A stretch of DNA of 10,564 bases from DASRAJ01 sp039920305 (GCA_039920305.1 JBDSEA010000200.1:1-10564); one strand, 5' to 3'; counted from the first letter of the stretch, positions 1 through 6,628 are shown. Notes: a model not told the origin generated them from the sequence alone. Program-made: numbers and translations.

Positions 1-610
1 GTAGCCGGCAACCTGGTTTGTTAAGAGAATCTTCTATTCCTTTTTGACCATACACACCCACTTGAAAAGCAGAGTTGGCTCCCCTTTCCCATGTCCAGTT
101 ATTGCTAACAATATCATACTTCCATAAATCATTAAGTTCTCCTACTCCAAAAACACCCGCATCATTTCCGTAACCTCCGAACAGCCAAAGATTGCCACTG
201 CTGTCAACCCATGATGAAGACATGTACCGTGCCCCGGGATTGTTGTTGTTGTCAGGCGCCCCCAGGGTGCCATACACTCCGTCGCTAAACGGGGCATTGT
301 TTCCTTTCATCCATGTCCACTCATTGGTTGCTACTGTGTATTTCCACAGTGTATTGTATGGTCGGAAGACGCCCTGTGAGGTGAAGTTGGCTCCTCCAAA
401 AAGCCAGAAGTTTCCGTCTTGATCAGTCCATGAACACGATTGATAAAGTCCCGGAGGTTTATTTGCAGCATCCGCAATTCCTTGTGTTCCAAAGATGCCG
501 CTGCTGTTGGGAATGCTGTCTCCGCTCATCCATGTCCATTCGCCTGGGGTTTGCGCGGACAAGAGTAGCGGGTACAGAGTAAAGAGTAAAGAGAGAAAAA
601 GTGTTTTCAT
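1..610 (-). CDS. Secreted Trp-rich kelch-like repeat protein, N-terminal part (C-terminus beyond the left edge)
   Basis: The first 203 residues of a minus-strand gene are visible; it stays open to the edge. It starts MKTLFLSLLFTLYPLLLSAQ, a clear signal peptide with likely cleavage after Ala19. The mature part is built from repeats of about 73 residues. WTWMSG, WTWMKG and WTWERG begin near residues 25, 98 and 172, and each is followed by a GxxG segment. The strands WxDxxGNxWLFGG recur near 61-73 and 134-146, and NTLWKY and NDLWKY near 86-91 and 160-165. The GG and spaced Trp residues resemble kelch/galactose-oxidase beta-propeller blades, here with a long loop. Such proteins in Bacteroidota are usually exported and often carry a C-terminal sorting domain for type IX secretion, but that end is not visible here. 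Binding target unknown. The start was chosen because the signal peptide follows it directly. Confidence 0.85.
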   Translation of the reverse strand, partial: MKTLFLSLLFTLYPLLLSAQTPGEWTWMSGDSIPNSSGIFGTQGIADAANKPPGLYQSCSWTDQDGNFWLFGGANFTSQGVFRPYNTLWKYTVATNEWTWMKGNNAPFSDGVYGTLGAPDNNNNPGARYMSSSWVDSSGNLWLFGGYGNDAGVFGVGELNDLWKYDIVSNNWTWERGANSAFQVGVYGQKGIEDSLNKPGCRL

Positions 611-683
611 GATGAGTTTGCGTTAACACCAACTCCGGCTATTATAAACCGTAAGAATAGAGAGCCAGGGCTACTTCATCTTG

Positions 684-691
684 TAAGTTTG
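684..691 (+). promoter_or_regulatory. Possible Bacteroidota -7 promoter element for the acylphosphatase gene
   Basis: TAAGTTTG matches the Bacteroidota -7 consensus TAnnTTTG exactly. It lies 82 bases upstream of the acylphosphatase start, in the divergent gap shared with the kelch-like gene. I see no good -33 TTTG about 20 bases further upstream, so this rests on a single eight-base match. Confidence 0.3.
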
Positions 692-717
692 AATTAAAGT
701 TATTTAATTTATAAGAA

Positions 718-750
718 AAATAACAATGTTTTTGTGATCCTTTGTTATTT
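718..750. repeat. Inverted repeat upstream of acylphosphatase
   Basis: Arms AAATAACAA (718-726) and TTGTTATTT (742-750) are perfect reverse complements separated by 15 bases. The repeat ends 23 bases before the acylphosphatase ATG. It could be an operator-like site or a stem-loop in the mRNA leader. The arms are AT-rich, in an AT-rich gap, so chance is a real alternative. Confidence 0.4.
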
Positions 751-773
751 ACACATCCAAAGAATGGTTTCGC

Positions 774-1058
774 ATGAACAAAAAGCATTTCAACATCCGC
801 ATACAAGGAAAGGTACAGGGTGTTTTTTTTCGCGCAAGTGCGCGCGCGCATGCAAATGCACTTGAAATTACCGGATTTGCCCGAAATGAAAGCGATGGAT
901 CAGTGTATATTGAAGCAGAGGGTGAATTAGAAAACCTTGAAAAATTAATAGAATGGTGTAACCGTGGTCCCGAGAATGCCGTGGTGAACAATGTTAATGC
1001 AAAGGAAGCGCCGTTACAGAATTTTTCTTCGTTTGAGGTTAACAGGGGAATACACTAA
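774..1058 (+). CDS. acyP: Acylphosphatase
   Basis: This 94-residue protein has the usual family length and should hydrolyse carboxyl-phosphate bonds in small acyl phosphates in the cytosol. The signature GKVQGVFFRASA spans residues 12-23 and contains the phosphate-binding Arg20. The second signature, GFARNESDGSVYIEAEG (34-50), contains the catalytic Asn38. The C-terminal half keeps the typical WCNRGPENAVV segment (61-71). It stands alone: divergent from the kelch-like gene and convergent with the methyltransferase gene. The GVFF codons include a run of eight T (823-830), followed by an alternating GC-rich stretch (831-850). The reading frame is intact across both. The physiological role of bacterial acylphosphatases is poorly defined, but family membership is clear. 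Confidence 0.95.
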   Translation: MNKKHFNIRIQGKVQGVFFRASARAHANALEITGFARNESDGSVYIEAEGELENLEKLIEWCNRGPENAVVNNVNAKEAPLQNFSSFEVNRGIH

Positions 1059-1069
1059 TGGTCAATTGT

Positions 1070-1094
1070 AATTCTGTATTTTAAATACAGGATT
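1070..1094. terminator. Stem-loop between convergent genes, possible bidirectional terminator
   Basis: An 11-bp stem (AATTCTGTATT paired with AATACAGGATT, with one G-U wobble) closes a three-base TTA loop. It starts 12 bases after the acylphosphatase stop and ends 12 bases before the 3' end of the opposing methyltransferase gene, where a shared terminator would be expected. No T-run follows on either strand and the stem is AT-rich. The structure is well supported; its terminating role is inferred from position. Confidence 0.45.
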
Positions 1095-1106
1095 GTATCA
1101 GAAATT

Positions 1107-1826
1107 TTATTCCGCCAGCATCAAAAAAATAGTGGGCTGCTTCTTTAAGCCGGCAACATTTTTTTTCCATTTTAAAACGGTTTGTGTAAAAATAGACTCA
1201 TCAGGCAAAGTAATATTTGATGCAATGCAGAGAAAAGTTGAATTCCGGAGCACATCAAGAGTATCAATCAGCAGGGCATTATTTCTATAGGGAGTTTCCA
1301 TAAAAATTTGAGTTTGTTTTTTTTGCAGTGATTCTTCTTCCAGGTGCCTCAGCTTCTTTTTACGGTCAGCAGAGCCAACCGGCAAATAGCCATGAAAGGC
1401 AAACTGCTGTCCGTTTAAACCACTTGCCATCAGCGCAAGAAAAATGGAAGAAGGTCCGATGAGCGGCACAATGGTGATTTGGTTCCGGTGACCAAATCTT
1501 ACTACAGCGCTCCCGGGATCGGCAATGCCGGGGCAGCCTGCCTCAGAAAGCACACCGATGCTTCTTCCCTCTTTCAGATGCTGCAGCATCTTTTCTGAGG
1601 GAATGAAATTTTTATTGTCTTCCACTGCTACCATTTCAACCTCATCAAAAGATTTCAGGTACCCCATACTTCGAAGAAATCTTCTGGCTGAACGGACATT
1701 TTCTGCAATAAAAAATTCGATTGTGAATATGAGCTGCCTGGTTTGCTCAGTGAAATACTGCGGTGAATTAGCTCCCAGGCCTGAGGGAATGAGATAAATT
1801 TTTCCGGCAACAGCTCCTTCAGGCAT
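1107..1826 (-). CDS. RsmI-like SAM-dependent methyltransferase (tetrapyrrole methylase fold), short form
   Basis: This 239-residue protein belongs to the RsmI (COG0313) branch of the tetrapyrrole-methylase fold. Visible blocks are KIYLIPSGLG (9-18), FFIAENVRSARRFL (38-51), the SAM-site segment LSEAGCPGIADPG (93-105), PLIGPSS (121-127), METPYRN (176-182), ITLPDE (205-210) and KKQPTIFLM (228-236). True RsmI 2'-O-methylates C1402 of 16S rRNA. It usually reads TPIGNLGD at the N-terminus and SDAGTPxISDPG in the SAM loop, and is nearer 280 residues. This protein reads IPSGLGAN and SEAGCPGIADPG and lacks the C-terminal extension, so I read it as a paralogue with an unproven substrate. I chose the ATG at 1826. 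The frame extends upstream only to a TTG at 1862, adding 12 residues that do not resemble the family. It is divergent from the glycosylase gene with a 63-base gap. Confidence 0.88.
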   Translation of the reverse strand: MPEGAVAGKIYLIPSGLGANSPQYFTEQTRQLIFTIEFFIAENVRSARRFLRSMGYLKSFDEVEMVAVEDNKNFIPSEKMLQHLKEGRSIGVLSEAGCPGIADPGSAVVRFGHRNQITIVPLIGPSSIFLALMASGLNGQQFAFHGYLPVGSADRKKKLRHLEEESLQKKQTQIFMETPYRNNALLIDTLDVLRNSTFLCIASNITLPDESIFTQTVLKWKKNVAGLKKQPTIFLMLAE

Positions 1827-1889
1827 TTTTTCTGAATTAAAATTTACGCAGTAAAATAGCAACTAAATAATATCCGTTTTTATTTCATT

Positions 1890-2495
1890 ATGCCAAAACT
1901 CCCCCGCTCTTTTTATTTACGTGATGATGTTCTTAAGATCACCCGGGAATTGCTCGGGAAATTTCTTGTCACCCGATTCAACGGTGTTATCACTGCCGGT
2001 ATGATCACAGAAGCTGAAGCCTATGAAGGTGAAATTGACAGTGCATCACATGCCTTTAAAGGCAGAAGAACACCACGCACCGAGGTGATGTTTGCGAACG
2101 GCGGAACGGCATACGTGTATATATGCTATGGAATTCACCACCTTTTCAATGTGATAACCAATCAGTCAAACATCCCCCATGCAATTCTGATCCGCGGCAT
2201 CGAACCGGCAGAGGGAATTGAAACCATGCTCAAGAGAAGACAAATGAATTCGCCTGCATATAACCTTACAGCCGGCCCCGGTGCTCTGGCTGCAGCCATG
2301 GGTATTTATGTGAAACATACAGGGCTTGATTTGCTTGGTGATACCATATGGATTGAAGACCGTGGAGTAAAGATTCCATCACGGAAAATCCGACCAACCA
2401 TCAGGGTGGGAGTTGAGGGTTCAGGAAAAGATGCACGGCTGCTCTACCGCTTTATTATAGAGGGTAATCCATGGGTTACAAGAACACCGAGATAA
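1890..2495 (+). CDS. mpg: DNA-3-methyladenine glycosylase (AAG/MPG family)
   Basis: This 201-residue base-excision repair enzyme should remove alkylated purines such as 3-methyladenine, and possibly hypoxanthine and ethenoadenine, from DNA. The core signature ITEAEAYEGEIDSASHAFKG (39-58) carries Glu43, which aligns with the water-activating Glu125 of human AAG. Tyr45 and His54 align with the human base-stacking residues Tyr127 and His136. RTPRTEVMF (60-68) and GGTAYVYICYG (71-81) follow, with Tyr77 matching Tyr159. IRGIEP (101-106) and NLTAGPGAL complete the family pattern. Length is normal and no catalytic residue is missing. It has no visible operon partner. The gene to its left is divergent, and its 3' end faces the PorP/SprF gene across a tandem repeat. 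Confidence 0.96.
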   Translation: MPKLPRSFYLRDDVLKITRELLGKFLVTRFNGVITAGMITEAEAYEGEIDSASHAFKGRRTPRTEVMFANGGTAYVYICYGIHHLFNVITNQSNIPHAILIRGIEPAEGIETMLKRRQMNSPAYNLTAGPGALAAAMGIYVKHTGLDLLGDTIWIEDRGVKIPSRKIRPTIRVGVEGSGKDARLLYRFIIEGNPWVTRTPR

Positions 2496-2506
2496 GCGGG
2501 AACTTA

Positions 2507-2690
2507 CCGCAGAAAAAATTAACGCAGAGGTCGCAAAGGTTTAGCAATTGAAGAAAAGTAAAAATTTACCGCAGAGGTCGCGAAGGTTGGACAATAGAGA
2601 AAAGTAAAAAAATTAACGCAGAGGTCGCCAAGGTTAGCAAAAGGAAAAAAGTAAAACCGGAATAAAATTTAACGCAGAGGTAGCAAAGGT
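2507..2690. repeat. Tandem repeat, about four units, 47-bp period
   Basis: The core AACGCAGAGGTCGCAAAGGT occurs at 2521-2540 and recurs with one or two changes at 2568-2587, 2615-2634 and 2671-2690. A truncated copy (ACCGCAGAAA) starts at 2507. Start-to-start spacing is 47, 47 and 56 bases. The linkers are also related, each containing an AAAAGTAAAA-like stretch, so the full unit is about 47 bp and the last linker has roughly nine extra bases. The block fills most of the gap between two convergent genes. The core has no inner dyad symmetry and no reading frame. Function unknown; strand polarity is arbitrary. Confidence 0.9.
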
Positions 2691-2708
2691 AAATGCAGTT
2701 CGAACGAT

Positions 2709-2720
2709 GCAAATATTTGC
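2709..2720. repeat. Perfect 12-bp palindrome
   Basis: GCAAATATTTGC is self-complementary over 12 bases. It starts 18 bases after the last tandem-repeat core and lies 11 bases beyond the stop codon of the PorP/SprF gene. It may help end transcription or bind a dimeric protein, but no T-run follows and the match is short. Confidence 0.3.
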
Positions 2721-2730
2721 GAGATCAGGA

Positions 2731-3753
2731 TCAGAACTGAGGGCAGAAGACACGCTTTAAATGTTTCGGCGGTACAATATTACCCATGTATGAAAGAGCA
2801 ACTTCAAATCCTCCCTTACCCCCTGTAGCAGGATTAAGATCGGAAGAAATATTTACATCATAGCTTAATCCTGCCTGGAATCCCTTTACCATCATTCCCA
2901 CTGTAGGAATTACATCATAGCGAAGGCGGTTGAATACACCGAAATAAAAGATCTGTGGAACGCCCCTGATGGATTGATTCAGATTGTATCCAAAATTTGC
3001 TCCCCACACCAGTTCGTTGTCTGCATTTTGAAGCTGGTACTGGGCAAAAGGAAAAAGATACATTTTCTTACCCGCGCGAAATGAGAGGCTGCCATGTACC
3101 ACATACCGCATGTCAAGCTGGTTGTCGCTGGTTGCAAAAAATGTCTCAGGAGGAGTGGTGAGGTGAAAAACCGAGGCGCCCAGCTGAAACCTCGTGTGAT
3201 TGTTTGGAACTCCATACAACAAAATGCCTGATGCAAAATCCATGTACGAAATAGAATAGTATTTAAAGAACTCCGATGTTATACCATTAAAGCCCAGCCC
3301 GTCAAACTCATCACCGAAATCGAGCTTTGCAAAGTCAATGCTTTTTTGAACAACTCCGCCCTGCAAGCCAACAGCAAGATGGTAATTTCCCTCACGGTCA
3401 AGCGCCTGGTGATACGCCAGTGACAGCATGAAGGTGAGATTGGTTAGGTTACCATCACCCGAGCGGTCATTCAGAAGCATCATCCCTACCCCGAGATAGT
3501 TATTATTAAACCCACCGCTGAACAATTTTGCATCGGCAGAAATAGAAGGAGTTGAATATACATAGGGTGAGCTGATGCTCGACCACTGATTCTTGTAAAT
3601 TCCCCCGAAGCGGTAAGTTCCGTCCATTGACCCTGTTAATGCAGGATTAAAAGTGAATGGAGAATAATAAAACTGGGAGAAGTGAACATCCTGTGCATTT
3701 GCAGAAGAAAGGGTGAAGCATGCAAGGAAAAAAATAAGTACAGGTTTTTTCAT
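2731..3753 (-). CDS. PorP/SprF family outer-membrane protein (type IX secretion/gliding)
   Basis: This 340-residue protein begins MKKPVLIFFLACFTLSSANA followed by QDVHFSQFYYSP, so signal cleavage is expected after Ala20. The mature start QDxxFSQFYYSPFTFNPALTG is diagnostic for the PorP/SprF family. It is followed by alternating aromatic beta-strand segments (RFGGIYKNQW, YLGVGMMLLNDRSGDG, LAVGLQGG, FQLGASVFHL) fitting an outer-membrane barrel, and a short Cys-containing tail ending FCPQF. Family members are needed for type IX secretion (PorP) or help export and anchor SprB-like gliding adhesins (SprF). I chose the ATG at 3753 because the signal peptide starts there; an in-frame extension of 39 residues upstream is not signal-like. 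SprF genes usually follow a giant adhesin gene, but the upstream neighbour is upp, 163 bases away. It is therefore a stand-alone paralogue, probably with its own promoter. Confidence 0.92.
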   Translation of the reverse strand: MKKPVLIFFLACFTLSSANAQDVHFSQFYYSPFTFNPALTGSMDGTYRFGGIYKNQWSSISSPYVYSTPSISADAKLFSGGFNNNYLGVGMMLLNDRSGDGNLTNLTFMLSLAYHQALDREGNYHLAVGLQGGVVQKSIDFAKLDFGDEFDGLGFNGITSEFFKYYSISYMDFASGILLYGVPNNHTRFQLGASVFHLTTPPETFFATSDNQLDMRYVVHGSLSFRAGKKMYLFPFAQYQLQNADNELVWGANFGYNLNQSIRGVPQIFYFGVFNRLRYDVIPTVGMMVKGFQAGLSYDVNISSDLNPATGGKGGFEVALSYMGNIVPPKHLKRVFCPQF

Positions 3754-3916
3754 TGTGGTAAATTTTTCCGATACCGGTTTGATAATTAGCCGACTAAAAT
3801 TAGAATTCTTTTTTGAAAGCATGAAAATTGGTAAAAAAAATTGAAATGAGACTAATAAATATGATGTCAATACGGAAAACGGGTATCTCAGCCATAAATT
3901 TTATGCAGAATATTCT

Positions 3917-4573
3917 TCAGTGCTGAATCTTGGTGCCATAGCTGAGATCGCCTGCATCGCCAAGTCCGGGAACAATGTAAAAATTTGAATTCAACTCCCC
4001 GTCTATAGCGCATGCCCAGATGGTGACATCTGGAATATTTTTTAATACCCAGTCAATGCCATCCTGTGCTGCTATTACACAGGCAAGGTGAGTGTGCCTT
4101 GGTTTTGCGGTTTGAAAAACTTCACCGAGGGTGCGCACCATGGATCTTCCCGTGGCAAGCATGGGATCGGCAAGAATAAAAATCCGGTCCTGAAGTGTCG
4201 GGGAAGAGAGATATTCCAGCGCAATATCAAACGAGCCGTCGGGGTTATGCTTCCTGTAAGCTGATACAAAAGCGCTATCTGCATGATCGAAAAAATTGAG
4301 CATGCCCTGATGAAGAACAACCCCCGCCCTAAGTATCGCTCCAATTACCGGCTGCTCTTTCAGAACTGAAACCTTTGCTTTACCGAGCTGGGTGATGATA
4401 TCTTTTACTTCATATTCCAATGCCTTACTGATTTCAAAAGCAAGGATTTCGCCGCAGCGGTGCATGTTTTTCCTGAACCTCATTCTGTCCTGCTGTACCT
4501 GTGCATCGCGGATTTCAGAAAGGAATTGAGATAGAATTGAATTGGATTTACTAAGGTCAATCACGTTTTCCAT
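3917..4573 (-). CDS. upp: Uracil phosphoribosyltransferase
   Basis: This 218-residue cytosolic salvage enzyme should make UMP from uracil and PRPP. The PRPP-binding loop ILADPMLATGRSM spans residues 133-145, with the invariant DPMLATG. PVIGAILRAGVVLHQGML (75-92) is the conserved segment before it. The C-terminal uracil-binding motif VPGLGDAGDLSYGT (201-214) matches the family's GDAGDRxxGT apart from Leu for Arg. Length is normal. It is the last gene of a minus-strand run, 34 bases after the deacetylase stop codon, so it is probably co-transcribed with it. Confidence 0.96.
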   Translation of the reverse strand: MENVIDLSKSNSILSQFLSEIRDAQVQQDRMRFRKNMHRCGEILAFEISKALEYEVKDIITQLGKAKVSVLKEQPVIGAILRAGVVLHQGMLNFFDHADSAFVSAYRKHNPDGSFDIALEYLSSPTLQDRIFILADPMLATGRSMVRTLGEVFQTAKPRHTHLACVIAAQDGIDWVLKNIPDVTIWACAIDGELNSNFYIVPGLGDAGDLSYGTKIQH

Positions 4574-4607
4574 TCACAACTTATTTTATCACAAAGAAGA
4601 AAAAAAT

Positions 4608-5915
4608 TCAATGATCAGAGCCGTATTCAATAATCTCTCTGAACTTTTCCCGCCATCCCTTCCATAAAAATTGCTCACTTAAGAAATCGTTGTGAGCAAG
4701 AAACTGAAAAGTACCATTGACTTTTTTTACCTCATCAATCAATTGAACGGCTTTCTGCAAAGCCTGCAACGGTGAAAGCTTCATGTAATAGTAAAGCGAA
4801 GCATCCATAACTGCGAACGGGAAAATTCTCAGATCAGTAATTTTTTCATCTTCCAGGTGATACCACCTGAATGGTGCAGCTATTCCTGCCCTGAAGCCGG
4901 TGAGCGAAGCATATCCCATGCTGTAATCCTCATTGATTTGATAGGCAAGCAAGTTTTTATAAGTAAAAGGAAATCGCAGCCTGAGAAAATGCTGCCGGTT
5001 GCGGAATATTTTTTCCCCGGCAATCATTGCAAGCCGCTCTTTTTCAATAAGTATTTTCTCAGGATAAAGATTTGACGCATAGCTTGAATGAATTCCGATA
5101 TCATTTTGCGCTACAATCTTTTGGATTAAATCCTGAAAAGATTTTTTTTTCCAGAAAACATTCTTATCGAACCTTCCATAATCACCGGGCAGGAAAAAAT
5201 AAACCGGCCGGAGATTAAACCTTTTGTGAAGAGAAAACTGATACTCATAGGTATCGTACGGATCTGCTCTTTTTCCGGAGAGGACGCCCGCCCTGTTCTT
5301 TATTTCCTTAAGATTGAATTTTAAAAGTGCTTTTGTAAAGCCGGCTGCATTGCGTAAAATCCCTTTTCCCTTGTATGCAAATGCAAAGTCAATATCATAA
5401 GTTAGTTGAAATTTATAAGATGAACTTTTAAAAACAAGAAAAGTGAATTTTTCCCGGAGGATTTCTTTCAGAAATTTTGCATAATAATTCACCACTGGGA
5501 TTTCATGAAATCCTTCCCGGAAATTCAGGCTTGCCTGATCAGGAAATCTTCCGTGATTATCGGGAGCGAAGGGTAAATACTCCTCATATCTTGAAAGCAG
5601 ATAGAAAGCCCCGGCAAAGGGATCGAACGGAAGATCACTTCTGACCTGATGGGCAAAAATGGTTTTGATGTTTTTCCATTCAGTAACTGATATTTTTTGC
5701 TGATGAATCCCTTTTTGAAAGAGAAGTTCGTGGGCGAACAAAAAAACTCCGTCACCCTGCCCTGAAGAGCTGTAATTAATCTTCGCACCCTTGAAGTCCA
5801 TAAACTCCTGAGCATTAGCCGTGAAGCTGAAATCAATGGGAATGAGCTCATTAAAAAAAACCTGCAGCACATAATCCAATCGCGGTGATGACCTCGGAGA
5901 ATAGATTAGAAGCAT
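4608..5915 (-). CDS. Polysaccharide deacetylase family protein with DUF7033-like N-terminal domain
   Basis: In this 435-residue protein the N-terminal half (about 1-165, starting LLIYSPRSSPRLDYVLQVFF) resembles the DUF7033 domain that precedes a NodB-like deacetylase domain in Bacteroidota. The catalytic half starts at LTYDIDFAFAYKGKG (171-185), where Asp174 and Asp176 replace the usual TFDD. It continues with DPYDTYEY (218-225), PVYFFLPGDYGRFD (237-250), GIHSSYAS (274-281, His276), RQHFLRLRFP (307-316) and FLAHNDFLSE (405-414, His408). The family acts on N- or O-acetylated sugars in glycans. The second His of the canonical HxxxH metal motif is Ala280 here, so metal binding probably differs. 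I see no signal peptide, so the protein is probably cytoplasmic or peripheral. It starts 10 bases after the stop of the dehydrogenase-like gene, which fits an operon. Substrate unknown. Confidence 0.85.
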   Translation of the reverse strand: MLLIYSPRSSPRLDYVLQVFFNELIPIDFSFTANAQEFMDFKGAKINYSSSGQGDGVFLFAHELLFQKGIHQQKISVTEWKNIKTIFAHQVRSDLPFDPFAGAFYLLSRYEEYLPFAPDNHGRFPDQASLNFREGFHEIPVVNYYAKFLKEILREKFTFLVFKSSSYKFQLTYDIDFAFAYKGKGILRNAAGFTKALLKFNLKEIKNRAGVLSGKRADPYDTYEYQFSLHKRFNLRPVYFFLPGDYGRFDKNVFWKKKSFQDLIQKIVAQNDIGIHSSYASNLYPEKILIEKERLAMIAGEKIFRNRQHFLRLRFPFTYKNLLAYQINEDYSMGYASLTGFRAGIAAPFRWYHLEDEKITDLRIFPFAVMDASLYYYMKLSPLQALQKAVQLIDEVKKVNGTFQFLAHNDFLSEQFLWKGWREKFREIIEYGSDH

Positions 5916-5925
5916 GCAGTATAAT

Positions 5926-6600
5926 TCAGGAGTAGAATGTTTCCTTCTTTTCGTACTTCTCCTTCAGCAGCGGGCAAATTTCATATCTCCTGTCCCGGGT
6001 TTCATAATGTATTGCCTCCAGCGTTTCATACACGTTTTGAATGCCGATACGGTCACACCATTCAAGAGGCCCGAACGGGTAACCGGTACCAAGCTTCATC
6101 GCAAGGTCAATATCTTCTTTTACAGCAACTCCCTGATACAATGAGTAACAAGCCTCATTAATAATCATGCAGATCACACGCGGAATAACCATCCCGATAG
6201 CATCTTTTACTTCAAGAAAACTGAGTTTCACATTCCCGGCAAATTCCTCAAATTTTTTCCTGCTCCGCTCATCCGCAAATGAAACTTCCAGCGGAGCTTT
6301 ATTGATGAACGTTGGAAGCGCATTCATTCCCGCTATACGGCATTTCATTTTCTGATCCGACTCACCGATCATTGCTTTAACAGATTTTTTCACAGCGCAA
6401 GCAATTACCAGTTTATTCTCAAGTGCTGCATATTTATCAAGTACAGATTTCTTTTCGTCGGCGTTTAAATCAAAAATAACATCATACTGCCTCAATTGGG
6501 AAGCAGTATCACCTGCCGGATCAACAGAAATTTTTTCACTGCCGAATTTTTGTTTCAGCTCATCAATTCTTTGTTCATCACCTGTGGCAAGAATTTTCAC
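5926..6600 (-). CDS. 3-hydroxyacyl-CoA dehydrogenase-like protein, probably not a functional dehydrogenase
   Basis: Residues about 130-222 of this 224-residue protein match the 3HCDH C-terminal domain: GMVIPRVICMIINEACYSLY (136-155), the helix EDIDLAMKLGTGYPFGPLEW (162-181) and the tail CPLLKEKYEKK. In active enzymes this domain completes an NAD-dependent oxidation of 3-hydroxyacyl-CoA. The N-terminal half is degenerate. It begins KILATGDEQ where GxGxMG would bind NAD, and it is about 60 residues short. The segment GMNALPTF (91-98) stands where the family reads GMHFFNPV, so the catalytic His is Asn93. I infer a role in binding or regulation, or a changed activity. The GTG at 6600 is the only plausible start: an in-frame TGA lies two codons upstream and the next Met is residue 77. 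It heads the run with the deacetylase and upp. Confidence 0.8.
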   Translation of the reverse strand: MKILATGDEQRIDELKQKFGSEKISVDPAGDTASQLRQYDVIFDLNADEKKSVLDKYAALENKLVIACAVKKSVKAMIGESDQKMKCRIAGMNALPTFINKAPLEVSFADERSRKKFEEFAGNVKLSFLEVKDAIGMVIPRVICMIINEACYSLYQGVAVKEDIDLAMKLGTGYPFGPLEWCDRIGIQNVYETLEAIHYETRDRRYEICPLLKEKYEKKETFYS

Positions 6601-6620
6601 GAATCAAGTATAGGACCGAA

Positions 6621-6628
6621 CAAAGTTA
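6621..6628 (-). promoter_or_regulatory. Bacteroidota -7 promoter element for the dehydrogenase-like/deacetylase/upp run
   Basis: Read on the minus strand, TAACTTTG matches the TAnnTTTG consensus exactly. It lies 20 bases upstream of the GTG start, leaving a leader of roughly 14 bases. The nearest TTG upstream is about 24 bases away, slightly further than the usual 19-21, so the -33 element is weak. It sits in the 71-base divergent gap shared with the RidA gene. Confidence 0.4.

Noticed and set aside
192..422. Plus-strand open frame of 76 residues
   Set aside because: It lies opposite the kelch-like gene, whose frame has a signal peptide and regular repeats. The plus-strand translation resembles no family and is a shadow.
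823..850. T8 run and alternating GC stretch as a slippage or Z-DNA element
   Set aside because: The bases encode the conserved GVFFRASARAHA segment of acylphosphatase in frame, so coding need explains most of it. There is no sign of a programmed shift.
642..851. Minus-strand open frame across the gap before acylphosphatase
   Set aside because: It overlaps the start of a well-supported gene on the other strand, has low-complexity composition and no family resemblance.
2521..2690. CRISPR-like array of 20-base repeats with 27-base gaps
   Set aside because: The gaps are related to each other (shared AAAAGTAAAA-like sequence), the cores vary, there are only four copies, and no cas genes are present. 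It is a tandem repeat.
3754..3870. N-terminal extension of the PorP/SprF protein by 39 residues
   Set aside because: The family starts with the signal peptide at 3753. The extension contains no recognisable domain and would bury that signal.
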